A stretch of 64,000 nt of DNA from Metapseudomonas boanensis (GTDB lineage Bacteria > Pseudomonadota > Gammaproteobacteria > Pseudomonadales > Pseudomonadaceae). Positions within the stretch are counted from its first letter, which is position 1, and each line of letters starts with the position of its first letter. The DNA is taken from assembly GCF_018704125.1 (NCBI RefSeq), contig NZ_JAGTIS010000017.1, positions 1 through 64,000 on the forward strand, in the 5' to 3' direction. Below, one piece after another: positions 8,663 through 17,049 of this stretch. The translations under genes were made by a program, and so were the position numbers. Below the pieces are notes generated by a model. It had not been told where the DNA came from, ran no database searches, and saw nothing but the letters and a program-made list of their open reading frames with translations.

Positions 8663-10194
8663 TGTTCGATCTCGGACGCAGCTTCCTCGCTGCCGTGGAA
8701 CGCCGCCCACTGGCCACTGCGGTCAGCGACGGCACAGTGAAAAAAAACTACGAACAGTGGTTCGCCGATATCCAGTGTGCCGCCCACGGCCTCGAGTCAC
8801 TGGGGCTGGGCAGGGGGGATCGCCTGCTGGTGGTCATGCAGAACCGCTGGCAGATGGCGACCCTGCACTGGGCCTGCCAGTTCGCCGGCATCGTCATGAC
8901 CCCGCTGAACTGGCGTTCGACTGCTGAGGAGTTGGCCTACTGCATCGAGGATGCGCAGATCCGCGCATTGGCCTATGACGACTCTACCGTTGCCGCGGTA
9001 GCAGCCTGCGCGGCGGCGAACGGTCTGCCGCGGATCGCCGCGGGGGAGCGCGCCGCGGACGGCGACCTGAGCTTCGCGGAGCTGTGCGCGGAGGCGCCGA
9101 CAGCGACCATCCTGCGCGCCACGCCCGAGGATTTCTCCCTGCTGCTCTATACCTCCGGCACCACCAGCAAGCCCAAGGGCGTGCCGCGCCGGCATCGCGC
9201 GGAACGCGCGGCGGCGGTCGCCCATGTGGCGCAGAACCTCTATCGCCACGGCGAGTGCACCCTCGGCGTGATGCCGCTGTACCACACCATGGGCGTGCGC
9301 TCGCTGCTGGCCATGGCGCTGATCGACGGGCATTTCGTCTGCGTGCCGAAGTTTGACGTCGAGGCCACCCTGGAGGCTATCGAGCGGGAACAGGTCAGCA
9401 ACCTGTACCTGGTGCCGACCCTCTATCACATGCTCATCGAGCACCCAGCCTTCGCCCGCGAACGGGTCGCCAGCGTGGAGAAAATCGGCTTCGCCGGCGC
9501 GCCCATGAGCGACGGGCTGATGCGCCGCGTCGAGCAGGCGTTCCAGCCGCAGTTGTTCGTCAACCACTACGGCAGCTCGGAGATCTATACCTTCACTATC
9601 GACCAGCAGGCCAGTCGCAAGCCTGGCTCCTCGGGACGCAGCGCGCTGAACCAGCGGGTGCGGGTGGTGCCGATCGACGCCGAATCGGCACAGGTGCAAA
9701 CCAAGCCGATGGAAGAGGGCCAGATCATCGCCGACCTGGCTAGCGACGAGGCGTTCGAAGGCTACCTGAACCGCCCCGAAGCCACGGCCAAGGCGCTTCG
9801 CGAAGGCTGGTATTTCACTGGTGACACCGGCTATTTCGATGAGGACGGCGACCTGTTTGTCACCGGGCGGGTGGACGACCTGATCATCACCGGCGGCGAG
9901 AACGTCAGTCCGGTGGAGATCGAGAATGTGCTCTCACTGCACCCCGCTGTCGCGGAAGTGGTGGTGGTCGGTTTGCCGGACGAACAGTGGGGCAAGATCA
10001 TCGCCGCCTTCATCAAGCTGCGTGCCGAGGTCGGCGAAAGCGAACTGGATGCCCACTGCATCAGCTCCGGCCTGGCCAAGTTCAAGCGGCCGCGGCGTTA
10101 CCAGTTCATCGAGCAGATTCCCAAATCCCCCGTTGGCAAGGTGCTGCGCCGCGTCTTGCTGGCTCAGCACCAGAAACAGGCCCAAAAAGTCTGA
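8662..10194 (+). CDS. hmfD: AMP-forming acyl-CoA synthetase (2-furoyl-CoA synthetase type)
   Basis: 510 residues. ANL-superfamily ligase: ATP P-loop LLLYTSGTTSKPKGV, substrate/AMP motif YGSSEIYTF, hinge and A8 motif GDTGYFDEDGDLF followed by GRVDDLIITGGENVSPVEIE, and the catalytic lysine in PKSPVGKVLRR near the C-terminus. It should activate a small aromatic or heterocyclic acid with ATP and CoA before the molybdenum hydroxylase acts. By operon order this is HmfD, which makes 2-furoyl-CoA. The family alone would also allow benzoate-like substrates. The start overlaps the previous stop by one base. Confidence 0.7.
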   Translation: MFDLGRSFLAAVERRPLATAVSDGTVKKNYEQWFADIQCAAHGLESLGLGRGDRLLVVMQNRWQMATLHWACQFAGIVMTPLNWRSTAEELAYCIEDAQIRALAYDDSTVAAVAACAAANGLPRIAAGERAADGDLSFAELCAEAPTATILRATPEDFSLLLYTSGTTSKPKGVPRRHRAERAAAVAHVAQNLYRHGECTLGVMPLYHTMGVRSLLAMALIDGHFVCVPKFDVEATLEAIEREQVSNLYLVPTLYHMLIEHPAFARERVASVEKIGFAGAPMSDGLMRRVEQAFQPQLFVNHYGSSEIYTFTIDQQASRKPGSSGRSALNQRVRVVPIDAESAQVQTKPMEEGQIIADLASDEAFEGYLNRPEATAKALREGWYFTGDTGYFDEDGDLFVTGRVDDLIITGGENVSPVEIENVLSLHPAVAEVVVVGLPDEQWGKIIAAFIKLRAEVGESELDAHCISSGLAKFKRPRRYQFIEQIPKSPVGKVLRRVLLAQHQKQAQKV

Positions 10195-10221
10195 CCGCTC
10201 ATTATCCCGAGGACATCTACC

Positions 10222-11025
10222 ATGCAACTGCAAGCGATCCAGCAATTTCTCGAAACCCCGTTCGACGGATTCCAGGTCGAGGTCGATGCGGCCCGCGAGC
10301 GCGCCGATATCATCCTCAACCGTGCGCCGCTGAACGTCATCTCCATGGGCCAGCGCGACCAGCTGCGCCAGGTCTTCGAAGTGCTTGACGCACATCCGCA
10401 CGTGCGCGTCATCGTGCTGCGCGCGGCGGGCGAGCATTTCTCCAGCGGCGGCGACATCAAGGGCTTCCTCGAGGCCTCGCCGGAGCACGTCTCCAAGCTG
10501 GCCTGGAACGTCGCCGCGCCGGTGCGCTGCGAGAAGCCGGTGATCGCCGCCAACCGTGGCTACACCTTCGGCGTCGGTTTCGAGCTGTCGCTGGCCTGCG
10601 ATTTCCGCATCGCCTCGGAGACGACTCGCTATGCATTGCCCGAGCAGAATCTCGGGCAGATCCCCGGCTCCGGTGGTTCGGCGCGCCTGCAGAAGATCAT
10701 CGGCGTGGCTCGCACCAAGCACATGGTCATGCGCGCCAAGCGCATCAGCGGCGAACAGGCCTACGACTGGGGCATCGCCACCGAGTGCGTGGCCGACGCC
10801 GAGCTGGAAAGCACGGTAGACGCGCTGGTCGATGAACTGCGGCGCTTCTCGCCGCTGGCCCAGCGCACGGCCAAGCGGTTGATCAACGACAACGAAGACG
10901 CGCCCCTGAGCGTGGCCATCGAGATGGAAGGCCATTGCTACAGCCGCCTGCGCAGCTCGCACGACTTCAAGGAAGGCGTCGAGGCGTTCCACAGCAAGCG
11001 GCCAGCGGTATTCCGCGGCGAGTAA
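10222..11025 (+). CDS. hmfE: crotonase-fold acyl-CoA hydrolase (2-oxoglutaroyl-CoA hydrolase type)
   Basis: 267 residues, start ATG behind CCGAGGA. Enoyl-CoA hydratase/isomerase fold: oxyanion-hole segments SSGGDIKGF (about residues 74-82) and GYTFGVGFEL (about 113-122), and the PEQNLGQIPGSGGSARL segment carrying a typical active-site Glu. In the furoate pathway the ring-opened product tautomerises to 2-oxoglutaroyl-CoA, and HmfE releases 2-oxoglutarate and CoA. A normal hydratase role is the alternative. The C-terminal half (DFKEGVEAF) is typical of the family. Confidence 0.65.
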   Translation: MQLQAIQQFLETPFDGFQVEVDAARERADIILNRAPLNVISMGQRDQLRQVFEVLDAHPHVRVIVLRAAGEHFSSGGDIKGFLEASPEHVSKLAWNVAAPVRCEKPVIAANRGYTFGVGFELSLACDFRIASETTRYALPEQNLGQIPGSGGSARLQKIIGVARTKHMVMRAKRISGEQAYDWGIATECVADAELESTVDALVDELRRFSPLAQRTAKRLINDNEDAPLSVAIEMEGHCYSRLRSSHDFKEGVEAFHSKRPAVFRGE

Positions 11026-11108
11026 CCTTCCCGTCGGGGCTTGCCAGCGGCAGGCCTCGGCAGACAACGGCCATACCGCAGTACAACAACAATCGCGGAG
11101 AACGGGTC

Positions 11109-12350
11109 ATGCCTGGCAATAAAGCGAACACTGTCTTTGCACCACCTTCCGGCGCCTCATCGGGCTACTCAATCCGAGGGGCAATCACCCTCAAGTCGGT
11201 CAGCGCCGGGGTAGTAGCCGCGCTGTTCGGCTGTTCCGGGCCGGCGCTGATCGTCATCAGCGCCGCCGAAGCCGGCCATTTGAGCAATGGCCAGACGGTT
11301 GCCTGGCTATTCGCCATCTACGTGCTCGGCGGACTGATCAGCATCGGCATGGCGCTGCGCTACCGTCAGCCGATCTGCGGCGCTTATTCGATTCCTGGCG
11401 CGGCGATCTTGATCGCGGCACTTGGTGGTCTGGATTTTCGCCAGGCGGTCGGCGCTTTCATCATGAGCGGTGCGCTGGTCTTGCTGCTCGGCTTGAGCGG
11501 GGTGATCGGCAAGTTGATGCGCTGGCTGCCGATGCCCATCGTCATGGCGATGATTGCGGGGGCGATGATTCGCTTCGGCGTCGGCGCGGTAGACGCGGTC
11601 GGCAGCGCTCCGCTGATGGCTGGTCTGGCGGCGCTGACCTTCTTCCTGGTCATGCGCTTCGTCAAGGCGGTGCCGCCGGTGCTGGCTGCCGGGGTGGTGG
11701 GGTTCGCCGCGGCCTTGGCTCTGGGCCTGCTGAAGCCGGCAGAAGTGGATATCGCCTTCGTCATGCCGGCTTTCACCACGCCCATGTTCACCCTGGCGAC
11801 CTTCTTCGCCATATCGGTGCCGCTGGCGGCGCTGGTAATCGGTGCCGAGAATGCCCAGGCCACCGGTGTGCTGATGGTCGAGGGCTACAAGCCTCCGGTC
11901 AATGCGATGACCGTGGTGAGCGGCGTGGGCGGCATGCTGGCCGGGCTGTTGGGCGGGCACAACGCCAACATCGCCGGGCCAATGACGGCGATCTGCAGTT
12001 CCGAGCAGGCCGGCGACGATCCGCGTCAACGCTACGGGGCGACCCTGGTCAATGGCGTGCTGTTCGCCCTGTTTGGCGTGTTCGCCGGTGTCGCCGTGCC
12101 GTTCATCCTCGCCTTGCCGCGTGAGTTGATCCTGGTGGTCGCCGGCCTGGCGATGATCGGCGTTTTGCTCAGCTCGTTGCAGCAGGCCTTCCACAAAGAA
12201 ACCGGTTGCCAGATCGGTGCATTCGTCGCCTTGGTGGTGGCCATGAGCAAGTTCAGCCTGTTCGGTATCAGCGCGCCGTTCTGGGCGCTGGTGATCGGCG
12301 TGGCGGTGTCCTGGGTGCTCGGCGAGTTGCACCGTGAGCGGGCCGCCTAG
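11109..12350 (+). CDS. BenE-family aromatic acid/H+ symporter
   Basis: 413 residues from the ATG at 11109, 83 bases after the hydrolase gene and behind GGAGAA. About 12 hydrophobic segments from residue 25 on place it in the inner membrane. BenE-type features include FGCSGPALIVISAAEAG near the start and GLLGGHNANIAGPMTAIC in the middle. BenE proteins take up benzoate with protons; here the expected cargo is the substrate of the adjoining CoA ligase, perhaps 2-furoate. A second BenE paralogue is at 50628-51842. The pairing with an OprD porin is the same there. Confidence 0.75.
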   Translation: MPGNKANTVFAPPSGASSGYSIRGAITLKSVSAGVVAALFGCSGPALIVISAAEAGHLSNGQTVAWLFAIYVLGGLISIGMALRYRQPICGAYSIPGAAILIAALGGLDFRQAVGAFIMSGALVLLLGLSGVIGKLMRWLPMPIVMAMIAGAMIRFGVGAVDAVGSAPLMAGLAALTFFLVMRFVKAVPPVLAAGVVGFAAALALGLLKPAEVDIAFVMPAFTTPMFTLATFFAISVPLAALVIGAENAQATGVLMVEGYKPPVNAMTVVSGVGGMLAGLLGGHNANIAGPMTAICSSEQAGDDPRQRYGATLVNGVLFALFGVFAGVAVPFILALPRELILVVAGLAMIGVLLSSLQQAFHKETGCQIGAFVALVVAMSKFSLFGISAPFWALVIGVAVSWVLGELHRERAA

Positions 12351-12498
12351 CGTCGCGTTGTCGTCGCCCAGTAACGACAAACTGCGCACTTCTTAAGCGC
12401 TGTACCTCTGAAGAGTTCCCACTGCCACACATGGGCCTGCAAGAGGCTCGTGGGAATTCTTTCGCCTAAAAATCTAATAAGAAAGAGAGCTTACAACA

Positions 12499-13791
12499 AT
12501 GATCCTTCCCTTAACTCGCATATGCAAACCCATCCATTGCCTGTTCTACACCGGTTTGCTGCTGGGGTTGCCGATCCAGGCTCTGGCTGACGAAAGTGTT
12601 TTTTTCAAGGACGCCACGGCGACCCTGCAAGCACGCAATTACTACTTCAGTCGCGACTTCTCCGACATCGTCGGGCCGAACCAGCAGTCCAAGGCCGAGG
12701 AGTGGGCCCAGGGTTTCATCCTCAATGTCAAATCCGGCTACACCCCGGGCACCGTGGGCGTTGGCGTGGATGCTCTGGGCCTGCTGGGGATCAAGCTCGA
12801 TAGCAGCCCGGATCGGGTCAATACCGGCCTGCTGCCGGTGACCGACGAGGGCAGGGCGGCCGATGACTACAGCCGCCTGGGGGCGGCACTGAAGGTTAAA
12901 TTGTCGAAGACCGAGCTGAAGATCGGCGAACAGCAACTGATGCTGCCGGTGCTGTACTTCGGCGATATCCGCCTGCTGCCGCCGACCTACCAGGGCGCCA
13001 GTATCGTCTCCAACGAGATCGCCGGCCTGACCCTGCAGGGCGGCCAGCTGCGCTCCACCAGCCTGCGCAACGAGGCCGGTGACGAGGAGCTGGGCGCCAT
13101 GCTCGGGTTCGTCCCACTGCGCAATGCCGGCGGGCTGATCACCACGGATCGCTTCAACTATGCCGGCGCCGACTACGCCTTCAACGCCACGCGTACCTCG
13201 GTCGGCGCCTGGTACGCCCAGTTGGAGGACATCTACAACCAGCGTCACTTCAGCCTCAAGCACAGTGAGCCGGTCGGCGACTGGGTACTCGGCGCCAACC
13301 TCGGCTATTTCGACTCGGCAGAGGACGGCAAGCAATTGGCGGGCGAGATCGACAACCAGGCCTTTTACTCCCTGCTCTCGGCCAAGCACGGCGGCCACAC
13401 TTTCTATCTCGGCTACCAGGCCATGTTCGGCGACGACGGCCTGCCGCGGGTATTCGCCAACGTCAGCCCGCTGGGCAACGAGGTGCCGACCTTCACCTTC
13501 GACTCGGCTGATGAGCGTTCCTGGCAAGTGCGCTACGACTACGACTTCGCCGCCATGGGCCTGCCGGGCCTTGTCGCCGGGGTGCGCTACCTGACCGGCG
13601 ACAACGTCGACACCGGCCGCGGTTTCGAGGGCAAGGAGTGGGAGCGCGACCTGGACGTCGGCTACGTGGTGCAGAGCGGTTCGCTCAAAGGCCTGGGGGT
13701 TAAGGTGCGCAACGTCACCGCGCGGTCCAACTACCGCACCGACGTCGATGAAAACCGTCTGATCCTTAGCTACACCCTGACTTTGTTTTGA
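12499..13791 (+). CDS. OprD-family outer-membrane porin of the hmf-like cluster
   Basis: 430 residues. Residues 1-31 are a signal peptide with a likely cut at QALA-DE. The mature part is an 18-strand OprD barrel ([51 protein letters not shown]) ending in the terminal Phe needed for barrel insertion (TLTLF). OprD channels admit small carboxylates. It is strikingly similar over its length to the benzoate-operon porin at 49214-50479, so the substrate is probably a small aromatic acid. A terminator follows at 13821. Confidence 0.85.
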   Translation: MILPLTRICKPIHCLFYTGLLLGLPIQALADESVFFKDATATLQARNYYFSRDFSDIVGPNQQSKAEEWAQGFILNVKSGYTPGTVGVGVDALGLLGIKLDSSPDRVNTGLLPVTDEGRAADDYSRLGAALKVKLSKTELKIGEQQLMLPVLYFGDIRLLPPTYQGASIVSNEIAGLTLQGGQLRSTSLRNEAGDEELGAMLGFVPLRNAGGLITTDRFNYAGADYAFNATRTSVGAWYAQLEDIYNQRHFSLKHSEPVGDWVLGANLGYFDSAEDGKQLAGEIDNQAFYSLLSAKHGGHTFYLGYQAMFGDDGLPRVFANVSPLGNEVPTFTFDSADERSWQVRYDYDFAAMGLPGLVAGVRYLTGDNVDTGRGFEGKEWERDLDVGYVVQSGSLKGLGVKVRNVTARSNYRTDVDENRLILSYTLTLF

Positions 13792-13820
13792 GCCCTTCCC
13801 GGTATCCCGGGTGATGGCTT

Positions 13821-13844
13821 GGCCCGCTCTCGTGGGCCTTTTTT
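13821..13844 (+). terminator. Rho-independent terminator after the OprD gene
   Basis: GGCCC at 13821-13825 pairs with GGGCC at 13834-13838, followed directly by six T residues. It ends the hmf-like operon. An ISL3-type element is inserted right at the end of the T-run. Confidence 0.75.
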
Positions 13845-13945
13845 ATGGTTCTTAGCAGAATCTGGGGGAAGAGCGAGTTGACAGTCAGGGAAGCGGGTAA
13901 ATTGGCAGTCGCCAAACATCCCAACCCCCACCCCCTGCTGCCACC

Positions 13946-14245
13946 GTGCATCCTATTGATCTGGCCGCTTTCTGGCCGGGCTACGAGGTCGTCGCCTGTC
14001 GCCAATCCACTCACGACACCCTGCTGATCAGTCTTGAACCCCAAGCTGAGCGCTTACCGATTTGCAGCCGCGTGCCAAACCCAACCTGTTGATCCACGAG
14101 CAGCAGCACATCCGCCAGGTGCGGGATCGTGACCTGCAGGATCAGCGCGTCCTGCTACAACTGCCGGTGTGTCGCGTCGACTGCCTGTACTGCGGACGTG
14201 TATCCGAGCGGATCGACTGTCTGGCGCCGGCTTCCCGCCTTCCCC
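13946..14245 (+). pseudogene. ISL3 transposase, N-terminal fragment, frameshifted
   Basis: Starting at GTG 13946, one frame gives HPIDLAAFWPGYEVVACRQS and later LPICSR before a TGA. After a one-base shift near 14065 the next frame gives AKPNLLIHEQQHIRQVRDRD, then LLQLPVCRVDCLYCGRVSERIDCLAPASR. This is the Cys-rich N-terminal zinc-binding domain of ISL3 transposases (CPxC ... VRRFRCPxCG type). Everything after about 100 residues is deleted. Confidence 0.75.
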
Positions 14246-14316
14246 GGAAAGCAGCCTGCAACACCTCCTTGGCGGACTTGTCGGGCGGAGTGACACATCG
14301 AAGGCGCACGAAACCT

Positions 14317-14373
14317 TGTAGGAGCCAGCTTGCTGGCGAATGGCGCATGTTCGCCAGCAAGCTGGCTCCTACA
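14317..14373. repeat. REP-like palindrome inside the ISL3 element
   Basis: TGTAGGAGCCAGCTTGCTGG at 14317 and its inverted copy ending at 14373 form a 24-bp perfect inverted repeat. This is a common Pseudomonas REP/BIME type. Confidence 0.75.
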
Positions 14374-14708
14374 GAGAGAGTACCGGCTATCCGGCTGTCA
14401 ACTCGCCTCTCCCCCAGATTCCGCGATGAACCTTTTTTATTCGCTAGCCAGCCCTTACTTAGACGAAAAGGCAAATCGACGGACGTGAAGATCAATATTC
14501 CATTGGGTTGGCAATACGTGCGCCATTCCGTTTCCGTAACCTGACCATCCGGAGGACGATTGATAAACGCAGCAACGACAAAACGGAGGCGTCACCGGAA
14601 ATCTCCCGCACCAGCGCATGTCTGGATAAGTGCGAATCCGGCAAGTTCGCGTCTGCTGTCTCCCCTGTCAAGGCACGGGTGATACTGGCTCTACGAGGTA
14701 CTGGAATC

Positions 14709-15680
14709 ATGCGCCATCTCGATCTACAGGTTGTCAGCCAGGCGCTCGACTGGGCCCGTGCCGGTCGTGCGTTGTGGTTCTGTACGGTCCTCTCGACCTA
14801 TGGTTCGGCGCCGCGCGCACCGGGGGCGATGCTGGTGGCCTGCGGTGCTGGTGAGCATGTCGGCTCGCTCTCCGGCGGCTGTGTCGAGGAAGAATTCCTG
14901 GCCAGCCTGGCCCGTGGCGAGTTGCGTGAGTCGGCACAGATTGTCCGCTACGGCGACAGCGCCGAGGAGAGTCGGCGCCTGCGTTTGCCGTGCGGTGGGG
15001 TGCTGGTGGTGCTGGTGGAACACCGCGCACCCAGCGGCGAGTGGCTCGAGCATCTGGAAAGCCTGCAGGCGGCATTGCTCGGTCAGCATCGCTTAGTGCG
15101 TCATTTCGACCTTACCAGTGGTGCGCTGCGCCTGGAACCGGACGTCGGCCAGGGTAGCGAACGGGTGCAAGTCGTCGATGAAACGGTGCGCATTCATGTC
15201 GGCCCGGTCCTGCGCCTGATTCTCGCCGGGCTCTCGCCGGTGGCCGAGGCCTGCGCCGCTTTTGCTCGTGCCATCGGCTGTGAGGTGATCGCCTGCGACC
15301 CCCGTGAGGAGGTAGAGCACATCGTGCTCGACGGCGTGCAGATGCAGCGCGTGCTGCCCTCGCTGTTTATCGCTGCTGGAGGCTGCCACGCCGCCACCGC
15401 GGTGGTGGCGTTGACCCACGATCCGCGCATCGACGACCTGGCCCTGATGGAGGCGGTGCACACCCCGGCGTTCTACATTGGGGCCATGGGCTCGCAGGCC
15501 ACATCGGCCAAGCGCGCGGAACGGCTCAAGCGCGTTGGCGGCCTGTCCAACGAGCAGATCGCGCGCCTGCACATGCCCATCGGTCTGGATCTGGGCAGTA
15601 AGGCGCCGGCGGAAATAGCCCTGGCAGTGATGGCGGATGTTCTGCGCGTATACCACGGCAGGGAGCGTCATGCCTTGTGA
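14709..15680 (+). CDS. XdhC/CoxF-family molybdenum-enzyme maturation factor
   Basis: 323 residues from the ATG at 14709. The N-terminal XdhC/CoxI domain shows TYGSAPRAPGAMLV (about residues 28-41) and LSGGCVEEEF. The C-terminal Rossmann-like XdhC domain includes FYIGAMGS and ends HMPIGLDLGSKAPAEIA. XdhC proteins bind the molybdenum cofactor, promote its sulfuration and deliver it to xanthine-dehydrogenase-family enzymes; here the likely client is the hydroxylase at 4348-8662. The ISL3 element lies between this gene and the operon, so it may once have been cotranscribed or had its own promoter. A decayed mocA overlaps its 3' end. Confidence 0.85.
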   Translation: MRHLDLQVVSQALDWARAGRALWFCTVLSTYGSAPRAPGAMLVACGAGEHVGSLSGGCVEEEFLASLARGELRESAQIVRYGDSAEESRRLRLPCGGVLVVLVEHRAPSGEWLEHLESLQAALLGQHRLVRHFDLTSGALRLEPDVGQGSERVQVVDETVRIHVGPVLRLILAGLSPVAEACAAFARAIGCEVIACDPREEVEHIVLDGVQMQRVLPSLFIAAGGCHAATAVVALTHDPRIDDLALMEAVHTPAFYIGAMGSQATSAKRAERLKRVGGLSNEQIARLHMPIGLDLGSKAPAEIALAVMADVLRVYHGRERHAL

Positions 15681-15962
15681 TCAGGTCATTGCCCTGGCGC
15701 TGACGGTATTCCTCGGCGATATGCCCTGGATCGGCGCTACGACTAAGAGGTACTTGTGCGTCAAGGTGAATTGGTCAAATATTGCTCAGTCGCACAATCG
15801 ACGCTATGCAGGACATCCGGGTTGTTCGGCCGAGATTGCTGGCCAGCGCTGCGGGAACTCGATGGCGAGGTCCTCCGGAAGTAAGCGGCGTCCTGCGTAA
15901 TTGTCGACCTGGAGGATCCAGGTATCCACCAGGATGTTGATCCGCCTGCTGACCTTCGGCTA
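15669..15962 (+). pseudogene. MocA-like molybdenum cofactor cytidylyltransferase remnant
   Basis: The frame from the ATG at 15669 overlaps the xdhC stop and reads VIALALTVFLGDMPWIG, the MobA/MocA motif (LLGDMP) followed by junk. Near 15808 the family's GHP motif reappears. A shifted frame then gives LFGRDCWPALRELDGEVLRK, an in-frame TAA, and SCVIVDLEDPGIHQDVDPPADL, which matches the MocA C-terminus (VxDPGVxxDIDTPADL). The N-terminal nucleotide-binding part and about 80 central residues are missing. MocA makes molybdopterin cytosine dinucleotide for CoxL-type enzymes. This copy cannot be functional. Confidence 0.75.
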
Positions 15963-16050
15963 ACCGCCCCGAGAGAAATTTTCCAAGACGGCGCAAATAG
16001 AACCAAGCGCTGCGGACAACGCTCATCCAGCGGATGAGGGAGAACTGCTT

Positions 16051-16905
16051 ATGTCGGTCGCACAACGCGTATTTCACGGCAATTTCGGCCGAGTTGCCTT
16101 GTTGAACATGAATAAACCCTTAGTCATGCATACCCATTCGGAATGCCATGTTCTGGTGAAAGTGGCGGGTGACGACACCTTCTTCAACGTCCGCGGCCGT
16201 CAGGTGCCGCTGACCGACCGCCATGCGGTCTTGGTCAACGCCTGGGAACCGCATTATTTCGATTATCAGGCAGGTGCCGGCAATACCTTGATTCTGGCTC
16301 TGTATATTGAGCCGGCCTGGCTTGCCACCGCGCAACAGTCGCTAGCCTTGAGCAGTCGTCCAGACTTTTTTGCGCAATCCTCCATGGAACTGAGCACGCA
16401 AAACCGCAATCTGGCGGATCGCTTGATTGCTGAAATGCACAGCCCCGGCCTGGTTCCGCAGGAGCGTATCGAGCTTTACTTGTTCGACTTCCTCATCCAG
16501 CTGATCGAAGACTCCTCGCAGTGGCGGCATCTCTGTCGGATGGGCGCTCGCACCGTCAATGAATACCGCGACGCGCGGGTGCGAAGAGGTACCGACTATT
16601 TGCTCAATCACCTGGATGACCCGGCGCCAATCGACAATGCAGCCAAATCCTGTGGTCTGTCACGCGCACACTTCTATTCCCTGTTTCGCAAGGACACCGG
16701 GATGACACCCAACCTACTGCTCAACGCGGCGAGGATGCGGCGTGCCTTTTCCTGGCTCGACAGCGAGCGTAGTGGCACCCTGGGCTTGCTTTCCGAGTCA
16801 TTGGGGTTCTCCGAGCAGGGGCATTTCACGCGCTTCTTCAAGCACCATATCGGCGCCTCGCCGAGCCAGTACCAGCGGGTGGTGGACAGTTACCTGCATT
16901 CCTGA
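16051..16905 (+). CDS. AraC-family transcriptional regulator
   Basis: 284 residues. The N-terminal half is a cupin-like effector domain (MHTHSECHVLVKVAGDD, LVNAWEPHYFDYQAGAG). The C-terminal 100 residues carry the two AraC helix-turn-helix motifs, with AAKSCGLSRAHFYSLFRKDTG and ESLGFSEQGHFTRFFKHHIG. It lies downstream of xdhC on the same strand and is the only regulator next to the molybdenum hydroxylase cluster. It is therefore the likely activator of the cluster, with a pathway acid as effector. The target site was not identified. Confidence 0.8.
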   Translation: MSVAQRVFHGNFGRVALLNMNKPLVMHTHSECHVLVKVAGDDTFFNVRGRQVPLTDRHAVLVNAWEPHYFDYQAGAGNTLILALYIEPAWLATAQQSLALSSRPDFFAQSSMELSTQNRNLADRLIAEMHSPGLVPQERIELYLFDFLIQLIEDSSQWRHLCRMGARTVNEYRDARVRRGTDYLLNHLDDPAPIDNAAKSCGLSRAHFYSLFRKDTGMTPNLLLNAARMRRAFSWLDSERSGTLGLLSESLGFSEQGHFTRFFKHHIGASPSQYQRVVDSYLHS

Positions 16906-17049
16906 GCCATAGATCGTTGGCTTTGAGTAGAAGGGACGGTTGCCGGAGCCGAGTGCACAGGGTTATGGAATTGACGCGAGTGGCTTCAGCGGCTAGCGGT
17001 TTATGCGACCAATGGAAATCACCCATCAACGCGGAGCTGTAGATACGGG

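Larger units (their letters stand above)
13847..14432. mobile_element. non-autonomous ISL3-family element with 8-bp target duplication
   Basis: 586 bases bounded by about 38-bp imperfect inverted repeats. The left end begins GGTTCTTAGCAGAATCTGGG at 13847, and the reverse complement of the right end begins GGTTCATCGCGGAATCTGGG at 14432. The octamer TTTTTTAT flanks it on both sides (13839-13846 and 14433-14440), the 8-bp duplication expected of ISL3 elements. Inside is only the N-terminal zinc-finger part of an ISL3 transposase, broken by a frameshift, then a REP-like palindrome at 14317-14373. The catalytic DDE domain is missing, so it could move only with help from a complete copy elsewhere. 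Confidence 0.85.
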
